DNA of 64,000 nt from Clostridium rectalis (lineage in GTDB: Bacteria; Bacillota; Clostridia; Clostridiales; Clostridiaceae), in contig NZ_UYZZ01000001.1 of NCBI RefSeq assembly GCF_900626095.1, positions 372,001-436,000 of the forward strand. Reading direction: 5' to 3'. The notes under the pieces are model-generated. The model searched no databases. It was not told the origin of the DNA and worked only from the letters and a program-made list of their open reading frames with translations. Below, piece by piece: positions 1 through 8,811 of the stretch (the stretch's first letter is position 1; the number at the start of each line of letters is the position of its first letter). A program made the translations under genes and the position numbers.

Positions 1-689
1 TCTTAGGTGCGGATATAAAAATTATAGATAAAGAAATAGTAATTAGAAATTCTAAATTACAATGTAAAGATATATTTATACCAGGTGATATTTCCTCTGC
101 GGCTTATTTAATTGCATGTTGTATATTGGGAACAGGATGTACTATAACCATTACTGATGTGCTATTAAATGAAAGAAGAAGGAAGTATATAGATATTTTA
201 AAAAGTATGGGTGCAAAAATAAAATACAATACAACTAAAATATTAAATGAAGAAAAAGTAGGAGATATTGTTGTATGTAGTGGAATTTTAAAGGGTACTA
301 GTATAGATAAAAATATAATTCCATATATAATAGATGAAATTCCTATATTATCTTTATTAGCGGCATTTGCCAAAGGAGTTACTATTTTTAAAGGTGTTGA
401 AGAGTTAAAATACAAAGAGAGTAATAGAATAGAGGCTATAATATATAATTTAAACAACATGGGAGTGAAAACTAAATTTGATGGAGAAGATCTTATAATA
501 TATGGTGAGAAAAAGTACATAGATAAAAATATTTATATAAAGACATTTAATGATCATAGGATTGCTTTAACATTTTTATGTGCTGCTGTTAGAAGTAAGG
601 AAACTGTGTTTATAGATAATTGGGCATGTACGGATATATCCTTTCCTAATGCAATAAATTATTTTAAGGATTTTATAAGAATAATTTAG
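1..689 (+). CDS. aroA: 3-phosphoshikimate 1-carboxyvinyltransferase (EPSP synthase), 3' part
   Basis: Only the C-terminal part is in the window; the reading frame is open from base 3 to the TAG at 687-689. EPSP synthase joins shikimate-3-phosphate and PEP in the chorismate pathway. Visible family motifs are IPGDISSAAY (domain hinge), DEIPILSLLAAFA (catalytic Asp region), ELKYKESNRI (PEP/S3P-binding Lys and Arg) and NDHRIALTF near the C-terminus. MurA is the related alternative, but the LKYKESNRI and NDHRIA blocks fit AroA. Two further shikimate-pathway genes, aroK and aroQ, lie about 16 kb downstream. The N-terminal part and start are outside the window. Confidence 0.93.
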   Translation, partial: LGADIKIIDKEIVIRNSKLQCKDIFIPGDISSAAYLIACCILGTGCTITITDVLLNERRRKYIDILKSMGAKIKYNTTKILNEEKVGDIVVCSGILKGTSIDKNIIPYIIDEIPILSLLAAFAKGVTIFKGVEELKYKESNRIEAIIYNLNNMGVKTKFDGEDLIIYGEKKYIDKNIYIKTFNDHRIALTFLCAAVRSKETVFIDNWACTDISFPNAINYFKDFIRII

Positions 690-749
690 TTATGTTGAAG
701 GGAAAATAGTTATAGTAAACCACTTTTGTAGAAAGGGGATTTTATAACT

Positions 750-1385
750 ATGAATAAAAATGAAATGACTAAATTTAAAAAAAGACTTCTAAAAGAAAAA
801 AGTGATGTAGAAGAAATTATAAAACTTATGAAAAAAAATGAAACTATTACTTCTAATACTGAAGCATCATCCGAATTATCTACTTATGATAATCATCCAT
901 CGGATACAGCCACTGAACTTTTTAATAAAGAAAAAGGATTGGCACTTAAAGAAAATGAACTAAATATTTTAAAGAAGATAGATTCTGCTTTAAAAGATAT
1001 AGAAGAAGGATCTTATGGAAAATGTAAAGGCTGTGGTAAAAAGATCAATAAAGAAAGATTGAATTTTATACCTTATGCAGAGTATTGCGTTTGTTGTCAA
1101 AATAATATAAATGCCCCAGTTAATTATAAAAAAGAAAAAACAAATTTTGATGCCAAAAATAGGGCAATAGAAGAAAAGGCTTTAGGACGCTTTGCTGGAT
1201 ATGTTAATAATGATTTTAGTTTAAAAAATAAAGTACAATTTGATTCAGAGGATAGTTATCAAAGCGTAGCAAGATTTAATAGATTAGAAAATGTATATGA
1301 TGAGTATTTTGATGATGAGGAGGATGGATACGTAGAGCCAGTAGAAAAAATCAGTAATGAACAATATAAAAGAAGTTTAGAGTAA
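750..1385 (+). CDS. TraR/DksA-family zinc-finger protein (YteA-like)
   Basis: The 211-residue protein has an N-terminal helical, charged region (about residues 1-85, likely coiled coil as in DksA). A four-Cys zinc finger follows, CKGCGKK ... YCVCCQ, at about residues 92-116. The C-terminal tail is acidic (DEYFDDEEDGY). DksA-type proteins insert a coiled coil into the RNA polymerase secondary channel; the Firmicute YteA group is poorly characterised, so its role here is inferred only from family. A GAAAGGGGAT ribosome binding site precedes the ATG. It sits just upstream of lspA but is separated from it by about 157 bases. Confidence 0.85.
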   Translation: MNKNEMTKFKKRLLKEKSDVEEIIKLMKKNETITSNTEASSELSTYDNHPSDTATELFNKEKGLALKENELNILKKIDSALKDIEEGSYGKCKGCGKKINKERLNFIPYAEYCVCCQNNINAPVNYKKEKTNFDAKNRAIEEKALGRFAGYVNNDFSLKNKVQFDSEDSYQSVARFNRLENVYDEYFDDEEDGYVEPVEKISNEQYKRSLE

Positions 1386-1542
1386 CAAAAGTTTTTAGTT
1401 TAGAAAAATAGTTTTTTTATCTAAAGGTAGAAATTATTTTAAAGGGATGCGTAGTACTTATTAGCTTCTACTTTTTAAAAAAGTGGAGTATATAAATTAT
1501 ATAAGAAAAAAATGTATTTAATAAAGGTATGGGGGGGATTTA

Positions 1543-2001
1543 ATGATAGTCATCATGGTTGTAATCGGAATAATTTTTGATAGATTAACTAAACTTTGGG
1601 CAATAAAAAACTTATCTTTCGGAGATGACTTAGTTATAATAAAAGACTTTTTTCAGTTTTCATATTTAGAAAATTCAGGTGCCGCATTTGGAATATTAAA
1701 AGGAAGATCTATATTTTTAATAACTATAACATTAATAGTTATAATAAGTATAGTATTTTTTATGATAAAAAATAAAAATAAATGCAATCCCTTGTTAAGT
1801 ATAAGTTTAGCATTAATTATAAGCGGAGCTATAGGAAATTTAATAGATAGAATTCAGTATAAATATGTTGTAGATTTTATATTAGTTCATTATAAAGAGA
1901 GCTATTATTTTCCTACTTTTAATGTGGCTGATGTGTTGGTATCAGTTGGAACTTTTTTGTTAGCAATATATGTGTTAAAGGAAGATGCTTATGGAAGATA
2001 A
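1543..2001 (+). CDS. lspA: lipoprotein signal peptidase (signal peptidase II)
   Basis: Membrane aspartyl protease that removes the signal peptide of prolipoproteins after lipidation. The 152 residues form four hydrophobic segments. Conserved blocks are LENSGAAFG (residues 42-50), GNLIDRI (98-104), VVDFI (109-113) and FNVAD (126-130). Asp111 and Asp130 match the catalytic Asp pair of the family. A GGGGGGA ribosome binding site precedes the ATG. It overlaps rluD, as lsp-rluD pairs do in many Firmicutes. Lipoproteins in this window (the gene after dapF and the YhcN-like protein) would be substrates. Confidence 0.95.
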   Translation: MIVIMVVIGIIFDRLTKLWAIKNLSFGDDLVIIKDFFQFSYLENSGAAFGILKGRSIFLITITLIVIISIVFFMIKNKNKCNPLLSISLALIISGAIGNLIDRIQYKYVVDFILVHYKESYYFPTFNVADVLVSVGTFLLAIYVLKEDAYGR

Positions 2002-2908
2002 TATATTTTTAATTGGTAAAGAAGATGAATTAAAAAGAGTAGATGTATTTTTATCTCATAAAATAAAGGATAAATCTAGATCCTATATACAGTCACTTAT
2101 AGAAAAACAAAAAGTGAAAGTAAATGGTAAAATAAGAAAAAGTAACTATAAATTAAAGGAAAATGACGAAGTTTTTATAGATATTCCGGAATCCATACCA
2201 TTAAATATACAAGCTGAAGATATACCATTGGATATATTATACGAAGATAAGGATATAATTGTAGTAAATAAGTCCCAAGGAATGGTAGTTCATCCTGCTA
2301 GTGGAAACTTAAATGGAACATTAGTTAATGCCCTATTAAATCATTGTAAGGACTTATCTGGTATAAACGGAGTTACTCGTCCTGGAATAGTACATAGAAT
2401 AGACAAAGACACTTCAGGAGTTTTAGTGGTAGCGAAAAACGATTTAGCACATAATAAGTTAGCAGAACAATTAAAAAATCATTCTATGAATAGAATTTAT
2501 GTAGCTTTAGTTGAAGGAGTATTGAAAAATGATGAGGGGATTATAGATGCACCTCTTGGTAGGCATCCTGTTGAAAGAATAAAAATTGCCGTAATAAAGG
2601 GTGGTAGAAAAGCTATAACCCATTATAAAGTAATAAAAAGGTTTAATAATTATACTCTTGTGGAGTGTAAATTAGAAACTGGTAGAACTCATCAAATAAG
2701 GGTACATATGGCCTATACTGGACATCCACTTGTAGGGGATCCAGTTTATGGGTACAAGAAACAAAAATTTAATCTATTAGGACAAATGTTGCATGCTAAG
2801 AAACTGGGTTTTATACATCCCTCCACTAATAAATATATTGAATTCAGCACAGAATTACCGAGTTACTATAAGAATATACTTATAAATTTAGAAAAACAGT
2901 TGAAATAG
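1991..2908 (+). CDS. rluD: 23S rRNA pseudouridine synthase, RluA/RluD family
   Basis: Converts uridine to pseudouridine in 23S rRNA. An N-terminal S4-like RNA-binding domain (about residues 12-75) is followed by the RluA catalytic domain with the signature HRIDKDTSG; its Asp is the catalytic residue. TGRTHQIRVHM and GHPLVGDPVYG are further family blocks. I chose ATG 1991 over ATG 1985 because AAGGAAG at 1978-1984 sits six bases upstream of it. The gene overlaps the end of lspA, suggesting coupled translation. Which RluA paralogue (B. subtilis YlyB type) it matches cannot be fixed by eye. Confidence 0.92.
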   Translation: MEDNIFLIGKEDELKRVDVFLSHKIKDKSRSYIQSLIEKQKVKVNGKIRKSNYKLKENDEVFIDIPESIPLNIQAEDIPLDILYEDKDIIVVNKSQGMVVHPASGNLNGTLVNALLNHCKDLSGINGVTRPGIVHRIDKDTSGVLVVAKNDLAHNKLAEQLKNHSMNRIYVALVEGVLKNDEGIIDAPLGRHPVERIKIAVIKGGRKAITHYKVIKRFNNYTLVECKLETGRTHQIRVHMAYTGHPLVGDPVYGYKKQKFNLLGQMLHAKKLGFIHPSTNKYIEFSTELPSYYKNILINLEKQLK

Positions 2909-2928
2909 AATATAATCTGTGATATTAT
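2900..2928 (+). promoter_or_regulatory. sigma-A promoter of pyrR-uraA
   Basis: TTGAAA at 2900-2905 and TATTAT at 2923-2928 are separated by 17 bases. The promoter overlaps the end of rluD and lies just upstream of the PyrR attenuator, so transcripts would begin at about 2935 and run through the leader. Confidence 0.6.
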
Positions 2929-2939
2929 AATTAAAAACC

Positions 2940-3033
2940 TTTAAGTGATCCAGAGAGATCATAAGGCGTAAGTATGTTTTGCAGTATTAGTTCTCTACGT
3001 CTTGATTTCTTGATCAAGGCGTTTTTATTTTTC
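2940..3033 (+). promoter_or_regulatory. PyrR-binding attenuator leader with terminator
   Basis: The leader contains TGATCCAGAGAGATCAT at 2946-2962, which fits the conserved PyrR-binding loop (AUCCAGAGAGAU core). It is followed by a Rho-independent terminator: stem 2998-3006 paired with 3013-3021, loop 3007-3012, then a T-rich tract to 3033. In the known B. subtilis mechanism, UMP-bound PyrR stabilises the anti-antiterminator, so the terminator forms and pyrimidine genes are shut off. Here it would control pyrR-uraA. Confidence 0.82.
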
Positions 3034-3114
3034 TTAAGTTTATAAAAGTTAAAAATTTTAAAAATATATGTTAAATATTGTTAATAATCATTATTTTATT
3101 GAAAAGAGAGGTAG

Positions 3115-3660
<546 letters not shown>

Positions 3661-3705
3661 AAACTTTTAAATTAGTCCTGTGAGACTAAAAAGGAGGAAC
3701 TGATA

Positions 3706-5025
3706 ATGAAAGATTATATTGATATAAACGAGAAATTACCTATTTTAAAAACTATTCCTTTAAGCCTTCAACATTTATTTGCTATGGTTGGAGCGACCAT
3801 ATTAGTACCAATGTTAACGGGAATGAGTCCATCTATAGCACTTTTCTGTAGTGGTGTAGGAACACTTTTATATATACTATGTACTAAGGCGAGACTGCCA
3901 GCATATATTGGATCATCCTTTGCATTTATAGGCCCAATGACTGTGGCATCAGCAGCTTATGGTGCTAATGCAATGATGTCTGGGGTTATTGCTGCAGGAA
4001 TAGTTTATGCAACAGTAGCTATTATAATAAATTTTACAGGAACTAACTGGTTAAATAAATTGTTGCCTCCTGTAGTAGTAGGATCAGTTGTAATAGTTAT
4101 TGGACTTGGACTTGCATCAGTAGCTATAAATTGGGCAGGACTCAATTCGAGTTTTACAGTTGAGTCAATGGCTCATGTACCTAGGTGGCAGTGGATAGCA
4201 GTATCTATGGTTACTTTAGCAGTTGGAGTATTAGGAACTATGTATTTTAAAGGGTTTTTAGGAGTAATTCCAATTCTTATTGCTATGATAACAGGGTATG
4301 TGTTAGCTCTATTTTTAGGAGTAATATCTCCTGAAAATTTAAATAAGATTGCAACAGCTAAGTTATTTCAGTTTCCACCATTTATGAAGCCGAAATTTAA
4401 TATAAATGCGATGATACTTATGGCACCGGTTGCTTTTGTAACTTTAGCTGAACATATAGGACATGTTTATGTAACAAATAATGTAGTTGGAAAAGACTTT
4501 ACTAAAGATCCTGGATTGCATAGATCAATACTTGGTGATGGAGTAGCTACAATTTTTGCAGGGTTAATAGGGGGACCTCCAAATACAACTTATGGAGAGA
4601 ATGTAGGAGTAATGGCCATAACAAAGGTTTATAGTGTATGGGTAATAGGTGGAGCAGCTATAATCGCTATAGTATTATCTTTCATAGGTCCTGTTGCTAC
4701 TATAATAGAAACAATGCCAATGCCAGTAATGGGTGGAGTAAGCATATTATTGTTTGGTATAATAGCTTCATCTGGTTTTAGAGTATTTGTTGAGGATAAG
4801 GTAGATTTTAGTAAGAAAAGAAATCTTGTCATAGCATCAGTAATAATAGTACTTGGAATAGGTGGAGCAGCTATAAAATTTAGATTTAATGGAGCAGATG
4901 TAGAAATTGCAGGAGTAGCATTAGCGACTTTAGTGGGGATTATCTTAAACTTAATTTTACCTGCTAAGAGTAGAACAGAAGAAGAAACAAAAGAGAAACA
5001 AGGAAAAGTAAAAAAGGCAATTTAA
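3706..5025 (+). CDS. uraA: uracil permease, NCS2 family
   Basis: Membrane symporter for uracil uptake. The 439 residues are almost entirely hydrophobic helices with Gly-rich motifs. The NCS2 signature is seen at GGPPNTTYGENVGV followed by AITKVYSVW, and the second substrate-site motif at FVTLAEHIGH. The C-terminal tail is short and charged. AAGGAGGAA precedes the ATG. It is co-transcribed with pyrR behind the attenuator, which supports uracil rather than xanthine as substrate. A terminator follows at once. Confidence 0.94.
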   Translation: MKDYIDINEKLPILKTIPLSLQHLFAMVGATILVPMLTGMSPSIALFCSGVGTLLYILCTKARLPAYIGSSFAFIGPMTVASAAYGANAMMSGVIAAGIVYATVAIIINFTGTNWLNKLLPPVVVGSVVIVIGLGLASVAINWAGLNSSFTVESMAHVPRWQWIAVSMVTLAVGVLGTMYFKGFLGVIPILIAMITGYVLALFLGVISPENLNKIATAKLFQFPPFMKPKFNINAMILMAPVAFVTLAEHIGHVYVTNNVVGKDFTKDPGLHRSILGDGVATIFAGLIGGPPNTTYGENVGVMAITKVYSVWVIGGAAIIAIVLSFIGPVATIIETMPMPVMGGVSILLFGIIASSGFRVFVEDKVDFSKKRNLVIASVIIVLGIGGAAIKFRFNGADVEIAGVALATLVGIILNLILPAKSRTEEETKEKQGKVKKAI

Positions 5026-5051
5026 AACATAATATAGATATTAATTTGAAT

Positions 5052-5095
5052 AAAAGCTATTGACACTATAAAAGTGTTAATAGCTTTTGTGTTTT
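5052..5095 (+). terminator. Rho-independent terminator of pyrR-uraA
   Basis: A 16-bp stem (AAAAGCTATTGACACT paired with AGTGTTAATAGCTTTT, one G-U) with a five-base ATAAA loop is followed by a T-rich tail. It lies 27 bases after the uraA stop. Confidence 0.8.
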
Positions 5096-5163
5096 GAAGT
5101 GTTATTGTGATATAATTTACATTAAGTATTATGCTGGTTTATTAAATATAAGGAGAGATATAG

Positions 5164-5292
5164 ATGGAAAATGTGTTAGTTATATATTCTTTTTTAGAAC
5201 CATTAGTTAGTATAATGGCTAAAATGGCATTTATATTTTTAGCTTATAAAGCTATGCAAGTTATGAATTTGTACATACATAAAAACAAATAG
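5164..5292 (+). CDS. small hydrophobic protein, 42 residues, unknown function
   Basis: I do not recognise this small gene. AAGGAGAG sits at good spacing upstream of ATG 5164, and the frame runs to TAG 5290-5292. The product has one predicted membrane segment (roughly residues 5-32, FLEPLVSIMAKMAFIFLAYK) and a Lys-rich C-terminus (HKNK). A TATAAT at 5111-5116 could be its promoter. It lies 21 bases upstream of exoA in the same direction, so it may be co-transcribed. The evidence is a good ribosome binding site plus a plausible membrane peptide; conservation is untested. Confidence 0.55.
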   Translation: MENVLVIYSFLEPLVSIMAKMAFIFLAYKAMQVMNLYIHKNK

Positions 5293-5313
5293 TTTATATA
5301 AGGGGAGAATTAG

Positions 5314-6078
5314 ATGAGGATATACTCATGGAATGTAAATGGATTAAGAGCTATAGCAAAGAAAAACTTTTTTCAATGGATTGAAATTGAAAAACCAGAT
5401 ATTTTGTGTATTCAAGAAACTAAATTGCAGGAACACCAACTGGAAGAAAGTTTAAAGGATATTAAAGGATATAGTTCCTATTTTAGCTTTGCAGAAAAAA
5501 AGGGATATAGTGGGGTGGGAACTTATACCAAAGTTAAGCCTATAAGAGTGGAAAGGGGTATACACTTAGAAAAGTTTAATACTGAGGGTAGAATACTTTT
5601 AACAGAATTTGATGAATTTATACTTTTGAATATATATTTTCCTAATGGTCAGATGAATGAAGAAAGACTTAAATATAAACTAGCCTTTTATGATGCTATA
5701 TTAGATTTCAGTAATGATTTAGTTGAACAAGGGAAAAAACTGATTATATGTGGAGATTATAACACAGCCTATAAAGAGATAGATTTAAAAAATCCAAAGC
5801 CTAATGAAAAAAGTTCTGGATTTTTACCTATAGAAAGATTATGGATAGATAAATTTATAAATAATGGGTACACAGATGTGTTTAGACATCTATATCCGGA
5901 AGAAGTACAATATTCTTGGTGGAGTTACAAATTTAAAGCAAGAGAAAGAAATGCAGGCTGGAGAATAGATTATTTTTTTGTATCTAATAATTTTATAGAT
6001 AGAATTGAAGATGCGAAAATATTAACGGATGTATATGGTTCAGATCATTGTCCGATACAGCTTGTAATAAAAGACTAG
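5314..6078 (+). CDS. exoA: exodeoxyribonuclease III (AP endonuclease)
   Basis: Mg-dependent DNA repair nuclease that cuts at abasic sites and degrades 3' ends. All ExoIII/AP-endonuclease blocks are visible: SWNVNGLRA at the N-terminus, IQETKL with catalytic Glu35, the GDYNTA block with catalytic Asp and Asn, WRIDYFFVS, and the C-terminal SDHCPI with the catalytic His. Length 254 fits the family. AAGGGGAG precedes the ATG. The stop codon lies inside the hairpin it shares with convergent rqcH. Confidence 0.96.
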   Translation: MRIYSWNVNGLRAIAKKNFFQWIEIEKPDILCIQETKLQEHQLEESLKDIKGYSSYFSFAEKKGYSGVGTYTKVKPIRVERGIHLEKFNTEGRILLTEFDEFILLNIYFPNGQMNEERLKYKLAFYDAILDFSNDLVEQGKKLIICGDYNTAYKEIDLKNPKPNEKSSGFLPIERLWIDKFINNGYTDVFRHLYPEEVQYSWWSYKFKARERNAGWRIDYFFVSNNFIDRIEDAKILTDVYGSDHCPIQLVIKD

Positions 6079-6107
6079 AAAAAGGTAACACCTTATTCTA
6101 GTCTTTT
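6069..6107. terminator. shared bidirectional terminator between exoA and rqcH
   Basis: A perfect 12-bp stem, AAAAGACTAGAA with TTCTAGTCTTTT, gives a U-tract on both strands. The exoA stop (6076-6078) and the rqcH stop (complement of 6093-6095) both fall inside the hairpin. Confidence 0.85.
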
Positions 6108-7826
6108 TAATAACGGTTTTTCCGGGTTTATATATATTGTTTTATTAGTATAATATATAACCATACCGGGTTTGGCTCCATTAGGTTTATGAACATTTTT
6201 AATATTTGTATAATCCACTGCTACCTTAGAGGAGTCTTTGGCTTTACTATAATAGGCTGCCAGATTTGCTGCTTCTTCTAAAGTTTTATTAGTAAAGTCT
6301 TTTGTAGTTTTTAATATAACGTGAGACCCAGGTATTTCTTTTGTATGCATCCATAAATCATGATTATTAGCAAATTTTAATGTTAAAAAATCATTTTGAA
6401 TATTATTTTTGCCTACATATATATCCACACCCTCAGAGGAAAGAAAATGCATGGGTTTACTTTCTTTCTTCTTTTTTTTAGATTCTTTTTTAAACTTTAT
6501 ATAGCCAGTTTCCATAAGTTCCCTCTTAATATCATCTATACTTTTATAATCTTCAACATTTAGTACACTAGTTAGTACAGATTGAAGATAATTTATTTCT
6601 TCTTTTGTAGAGTTTATCTGTATAGTAGTAGCTTCTTTGGATTTCTTAAGTTTATTATATTTCTTAAAATAGTTTTGTATGTTTTCAGATGGAGTTTTAT
6701 TTGGTGATAATTTAATTGTAATATATTCGTTATTTTCGTTATAATAATTAAGTACAGAGATTTCTTTATCCCCCATATTTATATTATATATATTTGCTGT
6801 TAGTAATTCACCATATGTTTTATACATATCTTTTTTATTACATTCTTTTAAAGTATTTTCAAGGAGTTTAATTTTTTTAAAACACCTATCTAAATTATTA
6901 TTTAAAAGTCTTAAAAGATTTGAACTTTTACTATGAAGTCTATCTTTTTTATCTTTTTCGTAATAATAGGTATCTAAAAGAATTGATGGAGTTTTAAAGT
7001 TTTTTGTATTATAATCCTGTAAATTAGTAAGTGGCAAACAGTAAAAATCTTTCCATTCTTTTTCATTATAATAAGCATCAAAAGTAAAATTATCTTTTTT
7101 TATAGTGTTAAATATATCTAAAATATATTCATTGATTTCAAATAAATTTTCTACAGAGAATTCGATGTTTTCACTATATATTTTAAAGTGTATTTCTGTT
7201 GAAAATTGTTTACTTATACCTGTGAAGACCTTATAAAAAAGATTTTTGTCAAAGCTAATATAATTATTTATGATAAATAAGGATAAATCTTCATAATTAT
7301 AATTAAAGGGATTTAGCTTATTTGATTTTGGTGGGAATTTAAAGCTAATTCCTGGATAAAGGCATCTTACACTATTTATTTCAGGAGTAACATGTTTTAT
7401 ACTATCCATTATTAAGTTATCTCTATCTCTTATCAAAGTTATATTACTATGTCTTCCCATTATCTCTATAATTAAAGTATATATACTATTAAATCCTAAG
7501 TCATCGGTACTCTCGAAGTCTAAAAGAACTATTCTATCTGAATCTATTTGTCTTATATTTACTAACTTAGAGCTGTTAAGATATTTTCTTAATAGCATAC
7601 AAAACATTGGTGGTGCCATAGGATTTTCTTTTATTATATTTGTAAAGTGTATTCTAGGATAAATTGCGCTAGCACTTATAAGTAATTTATAGGTTTTTCT
7701 ATCCTTTTTCATAGATAATAGTATTTCGTCCTTTTCAGGTTGGTTAACTTTCTCTACCCTTCCATTTATAATTTTATTTTTAAGTTCTTGAATGATGCTA
7801 TATAAAAAAATTCCATCTAGAGCCAA
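6093..7826 (-). CDS. rqcH: Rqc2/NEMF-type ribosome quality control protein (FbpA-like)
   Basis: RqcH binds stalled 50S subunits with peptidyl-tRNA and directs addition of C-terminal alanine tails for degradation. Some homologues are annotated as fibronectin-binding protein. An NFACT-N domain, with the DR pair in QIDSDRIVLLDFE and the block IMGRHSNITLI, is followed by central coiled-coil segments and a C-terminal NFACT-R domain (GVDIYVGKNN ... DLWMHTKEIPGSHVIL). I chose TTG 7826 (MALDGIFLYS..., about 577 residues) because AAAGGATG lies just upstream and the family usually begins this way. An ATG at 7865 would add 13 residues. It is convergent with exoA. Confidence 0.93.
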   Translation of the reverse strand: MALDGIFLYSIIQELKNKIINGRVEKVNQPEKDEILLSMKKDRKTYKLLISASAIYPRIHFTNIIKENPMAPPMFCMLLRKYLNSSKLVNIRQIDSDRIVLLDFESTDDLGFNSIYTLIIEIMGRHSNITLIRDRDNLIMDSIKHVTPEINSVRCLYPGISFKFPPKSNKLNPFNYNYEDLSLFIINNYISFDKNLFYKVFTGISKQFSTEIHFKIYSENIEFSVENLFEINEYILDIFNTIKKDNFTFDAYYNEKEWKDFYCLPLTNLQDYNTKNFKTPSILLDTYYYEKDKKDRLHSKSSNLLRLLNNNLDRCFKKIKLLENTLKECNKKDMYKTYGELLTANIYNINMGDKEISVLNYYNENNEYITIKLSPNKTPSENIQNYFKKYNKLKKSKEATTIQINSTKEEINYLQSVLTSVLNVEDYKSIDDIKRELMETGYIKFKKESKKKKKESKPMHFLSSEGVDIYVGKNNIQNDFLTLKFANNHDLWMHTKEIPGSHVILKTTKDFTNKTLEEAANLAAYYSKAKDSSKVAVDYTNIKNVHKPNGAKPGMVIYYTNKTIYINPEKPLLKRLE

Positions 7827-7986
7827 GTCTATCATCCTTTCGGTAGTATAATTTATTGCTTTCATTAAAGATTTTATTTATGTATAGTATAGCATTATAA
7901 AATTTTAAAATAAAGAAATATTATTATTGATATTGTATACTTAAAGTAGTAAACTATTTCTGATATTTTTTTAGGAGGAAAGGGTT

Positions 7987-8811
7987 ATGAAATTTACTAA
8001 AATGCATGGAGCTGGAAATGATTTTATAGTTATTGAAGATATGTTTGAATTATATTTAAATAAAGAAAGTGTGATGGCTAAAAAATTATGCCATAGACAT
8101 TTTTCAATAGGAGCAGACGGTGTATTATTTGTAAGAAAAAGTAATATTGCAGATATACAAATGGTAATAATAAATGCAGATGGATCTTATGCAACTATGT
8201 GTGGAAATGGAATACGATGTTTCGCAAAATATGTTTATGAAAGTAAGTTGATAAATAAAGAAATTATAGAAATAGAAACAGGAGATGGGATAAAAAAGGC
8301 TTATTTAAAAGTTATAGAAGGAAAAGTGCATAGTATAACCATTAATATGGGAAGTTTTTCTTTTAATCCTAAAGATATTCCTGTTAATTCATCAGAAGAA
8401 ATAATCAACAAAAAAATTTGTATTGACCATAAAGAATATAAAATAACTTCTGTATTTATGGGTGTGCCACATACTGTTGTATTTGGTAGATTGGATGATT
8501 TTAATATATTAGAGGGAAGTTTTATAGAAAATTATAGTATGTTTCCAGAAGGAACCAATGTGAATTTTTGTGAAATAGTAGATGAGGATAAAATAAAGGT
8601 TAAGACTTTTGAAAGAGGAGCAGGTGAAACTCTTGCATGTGGTACAGGTAGCTGTGCTACTGTAGTTATAGCAAATAGACTAGGGTTTATTAGATCTAAT
8701 GTAAAAGTGAAGGTTCCAGGTGGTACACTTTATGTGGAAGTTGTGAAAAAACAGGTATTTATGACTGGTAGTGCTGATATTATTTTTACAGGAGAAATTG
8801 ATTATAAATGA
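7987..8811 (+). CDS. dapF: diaminopimelate epimerase
   Basis: Interconverts LL- and meso-diaminopimelate for lysine and peptidoglycan synthesis. The 274-residue protein has the N-terminal block MHGAGNDFIV, catalytic Cys72 in MCGNGIRC, and the second catalytic Cys218 in ACGTGSCA, with ERGAGET before it. It is a PLP-independent racemase fold with two related halves. AGGAGGAAAGGG precedes the ATG. Its stop overlaps the start of the following lipoprotein gene by four bases (ATGA), so the two are translationally coupled. Confidence 0.96.
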   Translation: MKFTKMHGAGNDFIVIEDMFELYLNKESVMAKKLCHRHFSIGADGVLFVRKSNIADIQMVIINADGSYATMCGNGIRCFAKYVYESKLINKEIIEIETGDGIKKAYLKVIEGKVHSITINMGSFSFNPKDIPVNSSEEIINKKICIDHKEYKITSVFMGVPHTVVFGRLDDFNILEGSFIENYSMFPEGTNVNFCEIVDEDKIKVKTFERGAGETLACGTGSCATVVIANRLGFIRSNVKVKVPGGTLYVEVVKKQVFMTGSADIIFTGEIDYK

